From positions 1,240,001 through 1,304,000 of the forward strand of contig NZ_CP077107.1 of NCBI RefSeq assembly GCF_019263745.1: a stretch of 64,000 nucleotides of DNA, in the 5' to 3' direction. Shown piece after piece: positions 1 to 7,987 of the stretch (within the stretch, counting starts at the first letter, position 1; each line of letters begins with the position of its first letter). The notes under the pieces are model-generated. The model saw only the letters and a list, made by a program, of their open reading frames with translations, was not told the origin of the DNA and ran no database searches. Both the position numbers and the translations under genes were made by a program. The stretch is from Methanospirillum hungatei (GTDB lineage Archaea; Halobacteriota; Methanomicrobia; Methanomicrobiales; Methanospirillaceae).

Positions 1-2
1 AA

Positions 3-800
3 GGAAGAGTTCCAAGGCCTCCTGTTGAAGACATCATAAAATCTGCAGTCGGCATCGCTACGGAAGGATATGTCCATCAGGCAGTCTTCTCATATCCGAT
101 CACCGGAGGAATTGAGGCCTTAATTCATGCCATTGCTGCCCCGGTCAAAAATAAGATAAAAACCGGATTTCGGATATCACAGATACGAAAACAAGCAGAC
201 GGATATGAAATAAGCGATGGAACGCAGATCGTTACAGCAGAAAGAATCATCAGTACTATTCCTCTGCAGCATCTTGCTCTCTGTCTCGATGATATCCCAC
301 AAGAAATAAAAAAGGCCATACGTGATTTGAAATATAATTCTGTTATTGCTGTGGGTGTTGGCATTACAGGTTCCGTCCCACCATACTCATGGGCATATAT
401 TCCGGATACTGGCACATCTCTGGCAAACCGGATATCATTTCCCTCTAATTTTTCAGACACCACTGCTCCGGAGGGGTGTTCTTCAATATTAGCTGAGATA
501 ACATACAATGATGGTGATGCAGTTTCACAGATGACCGATGCAGCGATTATAGACCATGTTGTGAGTTCGTTATCAGGAATCGGGCTTTTTAAACCAGAAC
601 AGATCATAACAACCCATGTATCACGATCTCCATTTGCATATGTTGTTTATGATCTCGCATACCTGAGAAATATTGAGATCATAAAAAAATACTTCCAGAA
701 CAGCGGCATATCCCTTGTCGGACGGTTTTCACAATTTGAATATCTGAACATGGATGGAATCATCCGTTCGGTCATGAACTTTACACGCGATCTGAAATGA
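3..800 (+). CDS. FAD/NAD(P)-dependent amine-oxidase-like oxidoreductase (5' end outside window)
   Basis: The reading frame is open from the window edge, so only the C-terminal 265 or so residues are present. The visible part resembles the substrate and FAD-binding C-terminal half of protoporphyrinogen-oxidase/amine-oxidase-like flavoproteins: an early 'YPITGGIEALIHAIA' segment, a mid-protein 'ADRIISTIPLQ'-type strand (here TAERIISTIPLQH), and a C-terminal 'GRFSQFEYLNMD' segment that in this family contacts FAD. The stop overlaps the next gene by ATGA (797-800), so it is co-transcribed with two glycosyltransferases. That context suggests a sugar- or lipid-modifying flavoenzyme of surface glycan synthesis (UDP-galactopyranose-mutase-like or carotenoid-oxidase-like) rather than haem synthesis. 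The substrate cannot be told from the sequence. Confidence 0.75.
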   Translation, partial: GRVPRPPVEDIIKSAVGIATEGYVHQAVFSYPITGGIEALIHAIAAPVKNKIKTGFRISQIRKQADGYEISDGTQIVTAERIISTIPLQHLALCLDDIPQEIKKAIRDLKYNSVIAVGVGITGSVPPYSWAYIPDTGTSLANRISFPSNFSDTTAPEGCSSILAEITYNDGDAVSQMTDAAIIDHVVSSLSGIGLFKPEQIITTHVSRSPFAYVVYDLAYLRNIEIIKKYFQNSGISLVGRFSQFEYLNMDGIIRSVMNFTRDLK

Positions 801-1774
801 AGATCAATTTTGTCGTAGAAGACATGTTTGTCTTTAAGTACATTGGGTGTTCCACTGTAGCGAAAACCCTGTACCGAGGATTGAAAAATCAGAACGGGAT
901 AGATATTAGCTGGGAGCGGTATAAATTTCAGGCTGACATCTCGCATTATCACACCTTTGGCCCGATTGCATTGTTAAACAGGCGTCTGGCATCCGGAAAA
1001 AAGATTCTGACCGCTCATTCAACTCCACGGGTAAACATTGGAAACCTTGCACTCACAAAAACCATCAATAAGAGGTACCCGGATATATATCGAAAATTTG
1101 ACCATATCATAACCATTTCAGAAGCATGTGAAAAGGAGGTGAAAGAGATGGTTCCTGATATTCCGGTCACCCGGATACCAAACGGTATTAACAGGGAGTA
1201 TTTCTCTCCATCTCACACAAAACGTGAAGAATTCAGAGAGGCATGGAACATATCACCAGAGGAACAGGTTGTTCTGACGGTTGCCCAGATTAGTCCAAGA
1301 AAAGGATTTTATGATTTCATGAGCCTTGCAGCAAAAAATCCGGAAGTCCGGTTTATCTGGGTTGGCGGCTTTCCATATGGACTTGCTTCCAAAGACTATC
1401 TGAAGATAAAGACGATGATACAGAGAAAACCAAAAAATGTTCTCTTCACTGGATTTGTCAGAGATATCGCAGAAGCATACTGTGCTGCAGATGTATTCAT
1501 TATGCCCACCTATGCAGAAACATTCGGACTTGCAGTTCTCGAAGCTCAAGCATGTGGTCTTCCAGTAATCGCTCGTGATATCCCTGAGTTTCATGAGATA
1601 TATGAAGATTCAGTCAGATATTTTTCAACTCCTGATGATGCCCATGCAGAACTCCATGATGAGTCCTCTTTGGAGAAGTGTGCACATGGAGCACGTGACT
1701 TTTCCTCACGATATGATATCAGGCAGGTCTGTGCTGAACATCTCTCTCTTTACAATAAACTGGTTACATCATGA
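797..1774 (+). CDS. Glycosyltransferase family 4 (GT-B fold)
   Basis: A 325-residue protein with the two-domain GT-B layout of family 4. The C-terminal half carries the nucleotide-sugar site: 'VAQISPRKGF' (phosphate loop and basic residue), 'ADVFIMPTYAETFGLAVLEA' containing the E-x7-E motif, and 'ACGLPVIARDIPE'. The N-terminal half (about residues 1-130) has 'HSTPRVNIGN' and 'ITISEACEKEV', typical of retaining GT4 enzymes. It probably adds a hexose to a lipid- or protein-linked glycan at the cytoplasmic side of the membrane. Both ends overlap neighbours by 4 nt (ATGA at 797-800 and 1771-1774), showing tight translational coupling with the flavoprotein upstream and the GT2 downstream. Donor and acceptor are unknown. 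Confidence 0.88.
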   Translation: MKINFVVEDMFVFKYIGCSTVAKTLYRGLKNQNGIDISWERYKFQADISHYHTFGPIALLNRRLASGKKILTAHSTPRVNIGNLALTKTINKRYPDIYRKFDHIITISEACEKEVKEMVPDIPVTRIPNGINREYFSPSHTKREEFREAWNISPEEQVVLTVAQISPRKGFYDFMSLAAKNPEVRFIWVGGFPYGLASKDYLKIKTMIQRKPKNVLFTGFVRDIAEAYCAADVFIMPTYAETFGLAVLEAQACGLPVIARDIPEFHEIYEDSVRYFSTPDDAHAELHDESSLEKCAHGARDFSSRYDIRQVCAEHLSLYNKLVTS

Positions 1775-2469
1775 TATCGGTAGTTATTCCGTCATTTAAT
1801 GAAGGTGAACGAATAGAACGATGCCTTGAGTCATTATTAAAACAGGATCTGCCACGAAATGAGTATGAAATTATTGTGGTTGATGGTGGCTCAAAAGACA
1901 ACACCCGTGAGATTGCAGAAAAATATGCAGATATCGTCTTTATTCAGACGAGTCCGAAGGTGGGCGGTGCCAGAAATGACGGGGCAGTTCGCGCCAGAGG
2001 GGAGATTATTGCTACAACCGATGCAGATACATTTCTTCCACCGGACTGGCTTGTCAGAATAAAGAAGGGATTTACGAATCCAAATGTGGTTATGGTGTAT
2101 GGTCCGGTCTGGCCTATCGAGTCAACTCTGAAAAACAGACTGTATTTGTTCATGGCAAATACTTTTGCACATCTGGGATATCTCACAGGAACAGTTCTTT
2201 TTACCCTTGGATGTAATAGTGCTTTCCGGGCTGATGAGTTTAAAAAGGCTGGCATGTACCGGGTATCTGATGCAGGTGATGATCTTGAGATTGCTCACCG
2301 GATGCGAAGGATTGGGAAGGTAAAATTTGACAGGAAACTCTTTGTTGGATTTTCAATGCGAAGGTATGATCAATTTGGTGCATTCCGTTCTATTTATGAA
2401 TGGTTTTATATTGTCTTCCATGGAGGCGATGCGGAAAAATACCAGTATACCAAAAAGGAATACCGGTAA
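1771..2469 (+). CDS. Glycosyltransferase family 2
   Basis: A 232-residue GT-A-type enzyme. Residues 1-20 'ISVVIPSFNEGERIERCLES' are the family 2 opening; 'IIVVDGGSKDNT' binds UDP; 'ATTDADT' holds the DxD metal/nucleotide motif. The later 'GDDLEIAHRMRRIGKV' matches the ED/catalytic-base region. A hydrophobic stretch near residues 125-150 may touch the membrane. It overlaps the GT4 gene by 4 nt and is the last gene of the three-gene unit; about 85 nt of non-coding sequence follow. Likely role: transfer of a sugar to a polyprenyl- or archaeol-linked acceptor. The specific sugar is not inferable. Confidence 0.88.
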   Translation: MISVVIPSFNEGERIERCLESLLKQDLPRNEYEIIVVDGGSKDNTREIAEKYADIVFIQTSPKVGGARNDGAVRARGEIIATTDADTFLPPDWLVRIKKGFTNPNVVMVYGPVWPIESTLKNRLYLFMANTFAHLGYLTGTVLFTLGCNSAFRADEFKKAGMYRVSDAGDDLEIAHRMRRIGKVKFDRKLFVGFSMRRYDQFGAFRSIYEWFYIVFHGGDAEKYQYTKKEYR

Positions 2470-2497
2470 TCAATCATCCGAGAAGTAATAAACCAGA

Positions 2498-2516
2498 GTA
2501 TACAACAGGTATACAA
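2498..2516 (+). repeat. 8-bp direct repeat GTATACAA, 11-bp period
   Basis: GTATACAA occurs at 2498-2505 and again at 2509-2516, separated by CAG. The 11-bp period places both copies on one helix face, and each contains the palindrome GTATAC. They lie 39 bp upstream of the response-regulator start, where a repressor or activator could bind. Function is inferred from position only. Confidence 0.4.
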
Positions 2517-2554
2517 GGATGAAACCCGTAATTCTGGCAACACACTGACATTAC

Positions 2555-3352
2555 ATGTTCGAATCCCAAAAAAAGAGTAAATCAGAGATACTCGTCGTTG
2601 AAGATGATGAGATCATTGCCACTCTTATCGAACGATTTCTGATCCAGTATAACTATACAGTTTGTGCCAAGGTTGCATCCGGTGAAGATGCCTTATATAA
2701 AACAGCTGAGCATCTTCCCGACCTTGTTCTTATGGATATTAACCTGGCCGGTAAGATAGACGGGATAACCGCAACGAAATTTATAGCCTCAATTTTTCAT
2801 ACTCCGGTCATTTTCCTTTCAGGCCAGGATGATGATACGACACTTGAACGGGCAGCACTTGCAGAACCAGCAAGTTTTATCATAAAACCATTTACTGCGA
2901 AAGATCTCTATTCAAACATAGAAATTGCTCTTCACAGGGAGAGAATATTTAAAAGATCCAAGGATTATCAGGAAGATAAAATTAAGCGATTGGCACGAGC
3001 AGCATTATCTGACCTGGATGCCTATTTCATTCTTGATATCCGGGGCAGGATAATTTTTATCAATCCTTATGGAGAGTATCTCCTGAATGTTCAGCGCAAT
3101 GACATTATATTAAAACCAATAGGGAATTTTCTGACATTTTATGATACCAGGCAAAAAATTGTCTTCTCTGACACATTCCTGGATGTTATAAGAGAAAGTC
3201 TGGTTCTCGGTATAAGACAACATATTGCTGTGAAAATGAAAGATGAAACCTACCGGCATGTCATCATCCAGTCAACTCACATCAGGAATGCGAGCAAAGA
3301 GTCAATTGGGATGATTGTCCGGATGCATATAAAGACAAAGAGTGAGTTATGA
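2555..3352 (+). CDS. Response regulator with REC and PAS domains
   Basis: A 265-residue cytoplasmic signalling protein. Residues 10-130 form a receiver domain: 'ILVVEDDE' (acidic pocket), 'DLVLMDINLAGKIDG' with the phospho-accepting Asp, 'VIFLSGQDD' (switch residue region) and 'FIIKPF' (conserved Lys). After a short helical linker (about 130-150) comes a PAS-like sensor, 'YFILDIRGRIIFINPYGEYLL' onward. There is no histidine kinase or DNA-binding domain, so output is probably protein-protein, as is common in Methanomicrobiales REC-PAS proteins. The gene stands alone between the glycosyltransferase unit and a tRNA. I see no strong Shine-Dalgarno before the ATG, so it may be leaderless. Confidence 0.85.
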   Translation: MFESQKKSKSEILVVEDDEIIATLIERFLIQYNYTVCAKVASGEDALYKTAEHLPDLVLMDINLAGKIDGITATKFIASIFHTPVIFLSGQDDDTTLERAALAEPASFIIKPFTAKDLYSNIEIALHRERIFKRSKDYQEDKIKRLARAALSDLDAYFILDIRGRIIFINPYGEYLLNVQRNDIILKPIGNFLTFYDTRQKIVFSDTFLDVIRESLVLGIRQHIAVKMKDETYRHVIIQSTHIRNASKESIGMIVRMHIKTKSEL

Positions 3353-3396
3353 ATACCTTCATATGCGATAATGAATAACATATACAGGCACGGTTA

Positions 3397-3468
3397 GTCC
3401 CGGTAGGGTAGTGGATATCCTAGAAGCCTGCGGAGCTTTTGACCTGGGTTCAAGTCCCAGCCGGGACG
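3397..3468 (+). tRNA. tRNA-Arg (anticodon GCG)
   Basis: A cloverleaf folds from 3397 to 3468. The 7-bp acceptor stem is GTCCCGG (3397-3403) with CCGGGAC (3461-3467), and G73 is the discriminator. The anticodon stem GAAGC/GCTTT encloses the loop CTGCGGA, with anticodon GCG at 3430-3432 reading CGC codons. The T arm is CTGGG-TTCAAGT-CCCAG. The D arm contains AGTGGATA and has one weak pair. There is no intron and no encoded CCA, as usual in archaea. Confidence 0.92.
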
Positions 3469-3554
3469 TCTTTTTGTTATTCTTTCAAAATCTTTGCCGG
3501 ATAATTTTATAATTTTTTTTGCTATCTGTTTAGTAAATGCTCTCGAATAGTCAT

Positions 3555-3767
3555 TCTCATTCCTTTTTCAATCCTCTCTGCAAATGAGAAACACTCTCTG
3601 ATATTCATGAACAAAAGAGATAGGATATTCTCTGATTGTGACAAGTTCGACTCTCCTATATCATGAATCTGGGCATTCGTACCTTGGGGAGGATTCTTTG
3701 GATAGTAGACGCTTCCTCAGGATTGCTCTTCCAATACGAGAAACCCCTGATCCACTAGAATATAAGA
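3555..3767 (-). pseudogene. Remnant copy of the C-terminal part of the Schlafen/AlbA-type ATP-binding gene
   Basis: This stretch aligns along its length with 6130-6395 inside the intact gene at 5905-7830, in the same orientation. Shared blocks include 'attcctttttcaatcctct', 'gtgacaag(c/t)tcgactctcct', 'gaggattctt(c/t)ggata' and 'cgagaaa(c/t)cc'. The 21-bp unit present three times in the intact gene occurs once here (3634-3654). Reading frames are broken and there is no start, so it is a decayed duplicate. No promoter or product is expected. Confidence 0.75.
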
Positions 3768-3799
3768 TAGACTGATTAGATACAAAATATAATACCAGT

Positions 3800-4522
3800 A
3801 TGCTTTCAGGAGTGGTTCGTCTATTTCAGTTATTGGTTGTGTTAACCATAATTACCTATTCCGCTTGTGCTTCTTCATCATCAGGGTTGATAACAATAAA
3901 TCTGTCTTTACCGACAAACCTGTCCGTTTTTTCTGATATTATTGATATTAACATATTCCAGACAGTAGGTCCATCGCATGAACTAGATTCGAATACTATT
4001 GAGCAAGCGGTACCTGAACAATCAAACGAGGTAAAAATTCCAGATTACTCAATACAGTGGTCAAGTAATATGAACAATATTACTCATGTATACAAAGCTG
4101 TAATTGCTCCTGGAATTACCTGGACTCAAGCAAGAGATGCCGCAATTACAGAAGGTGGACATTTAGTTACAATCACCAGTAAAGAGGAAAATGAGTTGGT
4201 ATTCTCATACATTAAGAACGCATCCTTTTGGTCTCCTTGTAGAGGTAATATTTTTGGACCATGGTTAGGTGGATACCAACCTTCAGGATCAGATAATTCA
4301 AGTGCTGGGTGGGCCTGGGTGACAGGGGAAAAATGGGAGTATACTAATTGGTTTGCTGAAGAGCCTAATGATTATAGAGGAGAAGAAGATAGGTTATTTT
4401 TCTACATGAAAAATTGTACTCCATCTGCAACATGGGGTGATCATCGAAACGATGGAGATGGGAATACTGCTTATATTATTGAATGGGAGAACCCCAATAA
4501 TTCACCCCATTTGGTTCTTTAG
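3800..4522 (+). CDS. Secreted C-type lectin-like domain (CTLD) protein
   Basis: A 240-residue protein with an N-terminal hydrophobic signal segment (about residues 5-24, ending near 'YSACASS') and a C-terminal CTLD (about 95-232). Recognisable CTLD elements are 'WTQARDAAITEGGHLVTITS' (helix 1 and strand), 'WLGGYQPSGS', 'WAWVTGEKWEYTNWFAEEPND' with the EPN triad at 188-190 that in mannose-type lectins coordinates Ca2+ and sugar, 'WGD' at 212-214 (in place of WND), and 'AYIIEWE'. Residues 30-90 are a low-complexity, Asn/Ser-rich spacer. The protein is likely extracellular or surface-bound and may bind glycans. The gene is AT-rich compared with the core genes and sits among remnants, which suggests recent acquisition. 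It ends with TAG. Confidence 0.82.
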   Translation: MLSGVVRLFQLLVVLTIITYSACASSSSGLITINLSLPTNLSVFSDIIDINIFQTVGPSHELDSNTIEQAVPEQSNEVKIPDYSIQWSSNMNNITHVYKAVIAPGITWTQARDAAITEGGHLVTITSKEENELVFSYIKNASFWSPCRGNIFGPWLGGYQPSGSDNSSAGWAWVTGEKWEYTNWFAEEPNDYRGEEDRLFFYMKNCTPSATWGDHRNDGDGNTAYIIEWENPNNSPHLVL

Positions 4523-4874
4523 TCAAATTTCCTTATTTAAATCGATGTTATACAGCCAATGGGAGTCCTTATCCTTTGTATTTCTCACAGTACTCTTGAG
4601 TTGGTAAAATTAGATGAAATTCAACCGTTTGAACGAAATAATTAAATATCATATATATTTTATTTTGTTCATTTTAGTTATGGTCAGACTCCTTTGACTG
4701 CAAAAGAGATCGATAATTGTAATCCAGATCCGAACGTTTTTTTCAGAGAACCATAAAATAAAAGAGGAATGTGGTACCTGCAGATGGATTGAGGACTGCA
4801 ACAGAGTAAGGGTATTTGCCCCTGGGACGACCTGAATAGGTGATAGAATTCTTTACATTGTTAGAAAAGAATTT
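4523..4874. other. Gene-free stretch
   Basis: AT-rich sequence between the lectin-like gene and the methyltransferase remnant. I find no credible ORF, tRNA or strong hairpin on either strand. Confidence 0.5.
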
Positions 4875-5195
4875 TTAACCCCTCAACATCCCGGCCTTGA
4901 TCACCATAAATGAAGGTATTCTGAAATGATGCATAATATCCGGATCCTGTTCTCCTCCTTTCATATCAGGGATTGGTTCATGAAGAGAGTGTACACTGAA
5001 GCCGTTTTTCTCAAGATACTAAAAATAATACGATAGTGGGCGATGATAATGCATTGTTTTCCCCCAAAAAAATAACGATTCAGATTTCACACTCAGATAA
5101 TCAGTTACTCTCTTATATGTTCGGGCGCCGGTTTCATCCATGACCCAATCACTCGAAAAAAAGCAGGGATGTGTGATTCATAAAGATCTGTATTG
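4875..5195 (-). pseudogene. C-terminal remnant of a class I SAM-dependent methyltransferase
   Basis: On the minus strand one frame, ending at TAA 4875-4877, reads 'HPCFFSSDWVMDETGA', 'KTMHYHRPLSYYF', amber codon (5019-5021), 'YLEKNGFSVHSLHEPIPD', 'DPDIMHHFRIPSFMVIKAG'. This is the typical C-terminus of archaeal class I methyltransferases: HRPLSYY, LEKNGF, EP.P and a final FMVIKA strand. The N-terminal SAM-binding half (GxGxG) is missing, and there is a TGA upstream of the HPCFF block. The gene is therefore truncated and interrupted and is not expected to be active. Confidence 0.78.
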
Positions 5196-5271
5196 CAACA
5201 TTGGAAGGTAGATAGGTCACAATCCAATGTCAAACGTTTTATTGTTAGACTTGACAAAAAAGATGGATTTA

Positions 5272-5418
5272 TCACTGTTCGATGGATTGTGCCAGCGTCT
5301 TTGCATCTTTAATTACCTACATTCCAGCGGGATTACAGATTGGATGCTTGATATACTGCATGAATACCTCGACATCCTCACCTTCAAGAATGAGTCCGAG
5401 ATCAATTGGTTCTGCCAT
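5272..5418 (-). pseudogene. Small conserved-type protein interrupted by an in-frame TAG
   Basis: An ATG at 5418 is preceded by a good Shine-Dalgarno (GAGGG on the minus strand). It encodes 33 codons beginning 'MAEPIDLGLILEGEDVEVF', then TAG (5317-5319), then 14 more in-frame codons including 'VIKDAKTLAQS' before TGA. The continuity of composition across the TAG suggests one roughly 48-residue protein with a nonsense mutation (AAG to TAG is one base). Its function is unknown to me. It lies just upstream of the methyltransferase remnant on the same strand, so both may belong to one decayed unit. Confidence 0.5.
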
Positions 5419-5904
5419 TATGTTCCCTCGTGTAAATTAACAAAATATTTGGAACTATAAAGGATTATTCTGTTCTGTAGAAAGAGAAGTTTCAAATCAT
5501 ACCTCTCCACCCATTCCCCTTCTATGAAAGCACCTCCATCTGAAGTTCGCCTCGTTAACACATATCTCAAGTTAGCAATAATTATCAGAAATAAGGCCAT
5601 CAAAGGACTTTCCTTCAGATATACACCTTAAAAGATATTTCATCGAGAATATGTTTAGATATACTTGATCATCCTTCAATCCAGAACACCTCTTTCTCCA
5701 CATATAGCCGGATATATGGATCAGCTCTTGAAAAATAATTAAGCGCTGATTATCGGTTTAATCCTTGTAAAAGATGAAGAATCTTACTTCAATTCGGGCA
5801 ATTGGATACGTGGATGGATACCCGATCCCTGACAGAAAAGGGAAAAGACAGGCATGGGCCATATAGCATGCAATCTTGAAGAATATCAATTAATAAAACA
5901 GATA
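5419..5904. other. Gene-free stretch
   Basis: No convincing ORF. A 61-codon minus-strand frame here lacks recognisable composition and a ribosome-binding site. The stretch carries the upstream region of the small interrupted ORF and the 3' region of the ATP-binding gene. Confidence 0.4.
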
Positions 5905-7830
5905 TCATAATGATTTACGAATATACGCCTGATCCGGGTGAGTTTTCTTATCAGGATACCGGGGAATCAGGATACCCTTCTGTACCATGGTCCGAATGTA
6001 ATTATTCCGAATCACTCTTTCACTCCGGTGCAGCATCAAAGCAATATCACCAAGGGTCTGAAATTGTTCTGAGCAGATATCAAGAATGAATGATTCCATC
6101 TCTTCCTTCGGAATATTTTTCCGGCCCCTCATTCCTTTTTCAATCCTCTTTGTCAGAGGGACTGCTCCGGTGTTCATGAGCGAAGGAGACAGGGTATTCT
6201 CTGAATGTGACAAGCTCGCTTCTGAATATGACAAGCTGCCACCTGAATGTGACAAGCTCGACTCTCCTGTATCATCAGTGAGATGGCTCTGGGTAACAGT
6301 ACTCTGAGGAGGATTCTTCGGATAATAGACTCTTCCTCGTGACTCTCCTTCCGGAACGAGAAATCCCAGATCCACCAGAATCTTCAGATCTTTAGTCAGA
6401 TCAGAAGGATGGATTCCTGACATCTCCCGGATCCTCTTATGTGTCACTTCACCATCAGAATAGGCCAATGCAAGAGCGATCTTCTGTTCATGTGAGAGTG
6501 CATGAAAGGATACTCCATAGGTAGAATCAAGATATGCCAGAATATTCTCCGGGAAGAGGTGTATCATGCAGAGAGTCAGGGTCGTCGTATCCGGTCCGAA
6601 TGACTCGACATAATGAGGATTGCGATACTGTTCCTGAGCCCAGTTGGAAAAGATGCTGGGAATGCCTGATCCTGCCTGGTCACCAAATCCTACCATCCGG
6701 AACATGACCTGCAATGCACGGTTCCGACAGTCACTCGTCCCCCCATGAGCTGCCAGTTCGAGGGGGATACGCATTGTCCCAGGATTTCTGAATATGATCT
6801 GATCTACCCGCTTTTCTATAAGAATTGAAACCGAACTTGAATAGTCTGCATGAATGAGAGCATTTACTAATGCTTCCCGGATGGCTGCCTCTGCCGGGGT
6901 ATCTTCCACCCGTTGCCCATCATGAAGATGAAACGGACTTTTCAGATCGCGTTTCAATCTCCGGTATGTCAGTTGGAAGAAATCAAACAGGTTGCCAGAC
7001 CAGCTTCCATCAGGAACCAACCGGTCAATCCACCGGACAGAACCACTTCCTTCAGGAATCTCACGATAATCGAGGAAGAACTCCGGGAGAAATTCGGTGA
7101 TCGTCTCCCACCTGCCAAACATCAACAGTCCGGCAACGGTAAGCCCTTCTTCTTCGGTCTCACGGTCTTTCCGGTATCCCTGGAGATGCGTAAGGAAATC
7201 ATAATCAGAGTCGTTGTTCCAGGTGTGTGACAGATTAGTTATCCTGAACCGGTTCCGATAGGCATGAAAGCTTTCAAGATGGAGATCATCAATGCCGGTG
7301 TGAGGAATTATCCGCTTATCCTGTCCATCACTGACCTGTTCAGCGAGCATTCGCTTTACCACCGATTCATCGCACCGGTAATCTCCCTGATAATTTCTGC
7401 GATATGTTCCGGTGATGGGATTATTGTTGAGGTAAATCGGTTTTTCCTTGCGGGTGGCACGAGGAACCCAGATGACAAGAATGGTCTTGTCAGCTACCTG
7501 GACTTCAGAGATATTTGAATCCTGTAAGAGGTTCTTACTTACTTTCTGCTTGTTATTCAGCGTATTGGTGAGGTCTTCCCTGATCTTTTGAACCTGGTGG
7601 AGTCCATATACAGAGAAATGATTCTTTGGTTTCTCTTCGATTCCAAGAAGAATCACACCCCCGTTAGTATTTGCCATAGCACTGTAGGATTCAAAGAATG
7701 ATTGCGGGAGTTCTCCATTGCCATCTCTCCCACCTGCCTTCTTTGCTTCCCGGTTCAGATCTTCATACAACTGATCGGTCTGGATCAGATCAACGAGTGC
7801 ATCAAGAACTATGGTTTCAGTGGCGGGCAT
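5905..7830 (-). CDS. Schlafen/AlbA_2-domain putative ATP-binding transcriptional regulator-like protein
   Basis: A 641-residue protein. The start is set at 7830 (MPATETIVLDALVDLIQ) because GGAGG lies 9 nt upstream; an in-frame ATG at 7926 lacks one. Residues about 20-150 form an AlbA_2/Schlafen-like domain ('NREAKKAGGRDGNGELPQSF', 'MANTNGGVILLGIEEKP'). Residues about 290-420 form a GHKL-like ATP-binding module ('AIREALVNALIHADYSSS', 'IIFRNPGTMRIP', 'GFGDQAGSGIPSIFSNW'). Winged-helix-like segments follow ('VTHKRIREMSGIHPSDLTKDL'), then a Ser-rich linker with three 7-residue repeats and a final helix-turn-helix-like part. Family members (COG2865) occur widely in archaea and in defence islands; the molecular activity is not established. 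A partial decayed copy lies at 3555-3767. Confidence 0.85.
   Translation of the reverse strand: MPATETIVLDALVDLIQTDQLYEDLNREAKKAGGRDGNGELPQSFFESYSAMANTNGGVILLGIEEKPKNHFSVYGLHQVQKIREDLTNTLNNKQKVSKNLLQDSNISEVQVADKTILVIWVPRATRKEKPIYLNNNPITGTYRRNYQGDYRCDESVVKRMLAEQVSDGQDKRIIPHTGIDDLHLESFHAYRNRFRITNLSHTWNNDSDYDFLTHLQGYRKDRETEEEGLTVAGLLMFGRWETITEFLPEFFLDYREIPEGSGSVRWIDRLVPDGSWSGNLFDFFQLTYRRLKRDLKSPFHLHDGQRVEDTPAEAAIREALVNALIHADYSSSVSILIEKRVDQIIFRNPGTMRIPLELAAHGGTSDCRNRALQVMFRMVGFGDQAGSGIPSIFSNWAQEQYRNPHYVESFGPDTTTLTLCMIHLFPENILAYLDSTYGVSFHALSHEQKIALALAYSDGEVTHKRIREMSGIHPSDLTKDLKILVDLGFLVPEGESRGRVYYPKNPPQSTVTQSHLTDDTGESSLSHSGGSLSYSEASLSHSENTLSPSLMNTGAVPLTKRIEKGMRGRKNIPKEEMESFILDICSEQFQTLGDIALMLHRSERVIRNNYIRTMVQKGILIPRYPDKKTHPDQAYIRKSL
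6203..6265 (-). repeat. Three tandem 21-bp repeats inside the ATP-binding gene
   Basis: Units at 6203-6223, 6224-6244 and 6245-6265 (gaatgtgacaagctcgcttct type) encode SLSHSGG, SLSYSEA and SLSHSEN in the linker. The pseudogene copy at 3634-3654 has one unit, so the array expanded or contracted by slippage. Confidence 0.8.
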
Positions 7831-7987
7831 GATGGGGTTCCTCCAGGAGTTTTTCCGGGTGTGCTTAGGATCTATTGACAGGTACCGGTCTTTATTCCAG
7901 CATATTCGTTTGTTCCACACTGACATGAGGGTTCTCCTGTCTAGTCCTTTTTATGCTATTCGAGGTATAATACTCAATGAGAATATT

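Noticed and set aside
125-607. Minus-strand 160-residue ORF
   Set aside because: It is antisense to the flavoprotein, which continues in frame from the window edge with recognisable motifs.
5418-5603. Minus-strand 61-residue ORF upstream of the small interrupted gene
   Set aside because: No ribosome-binding site, no family character, and it would overlap the leader of the better-supported small gene.
6203-6265. CRISPR-like array
   Set aside because: The 21-bp units are contiguous without spacers and encode an in-frame Ser-rich repeat.
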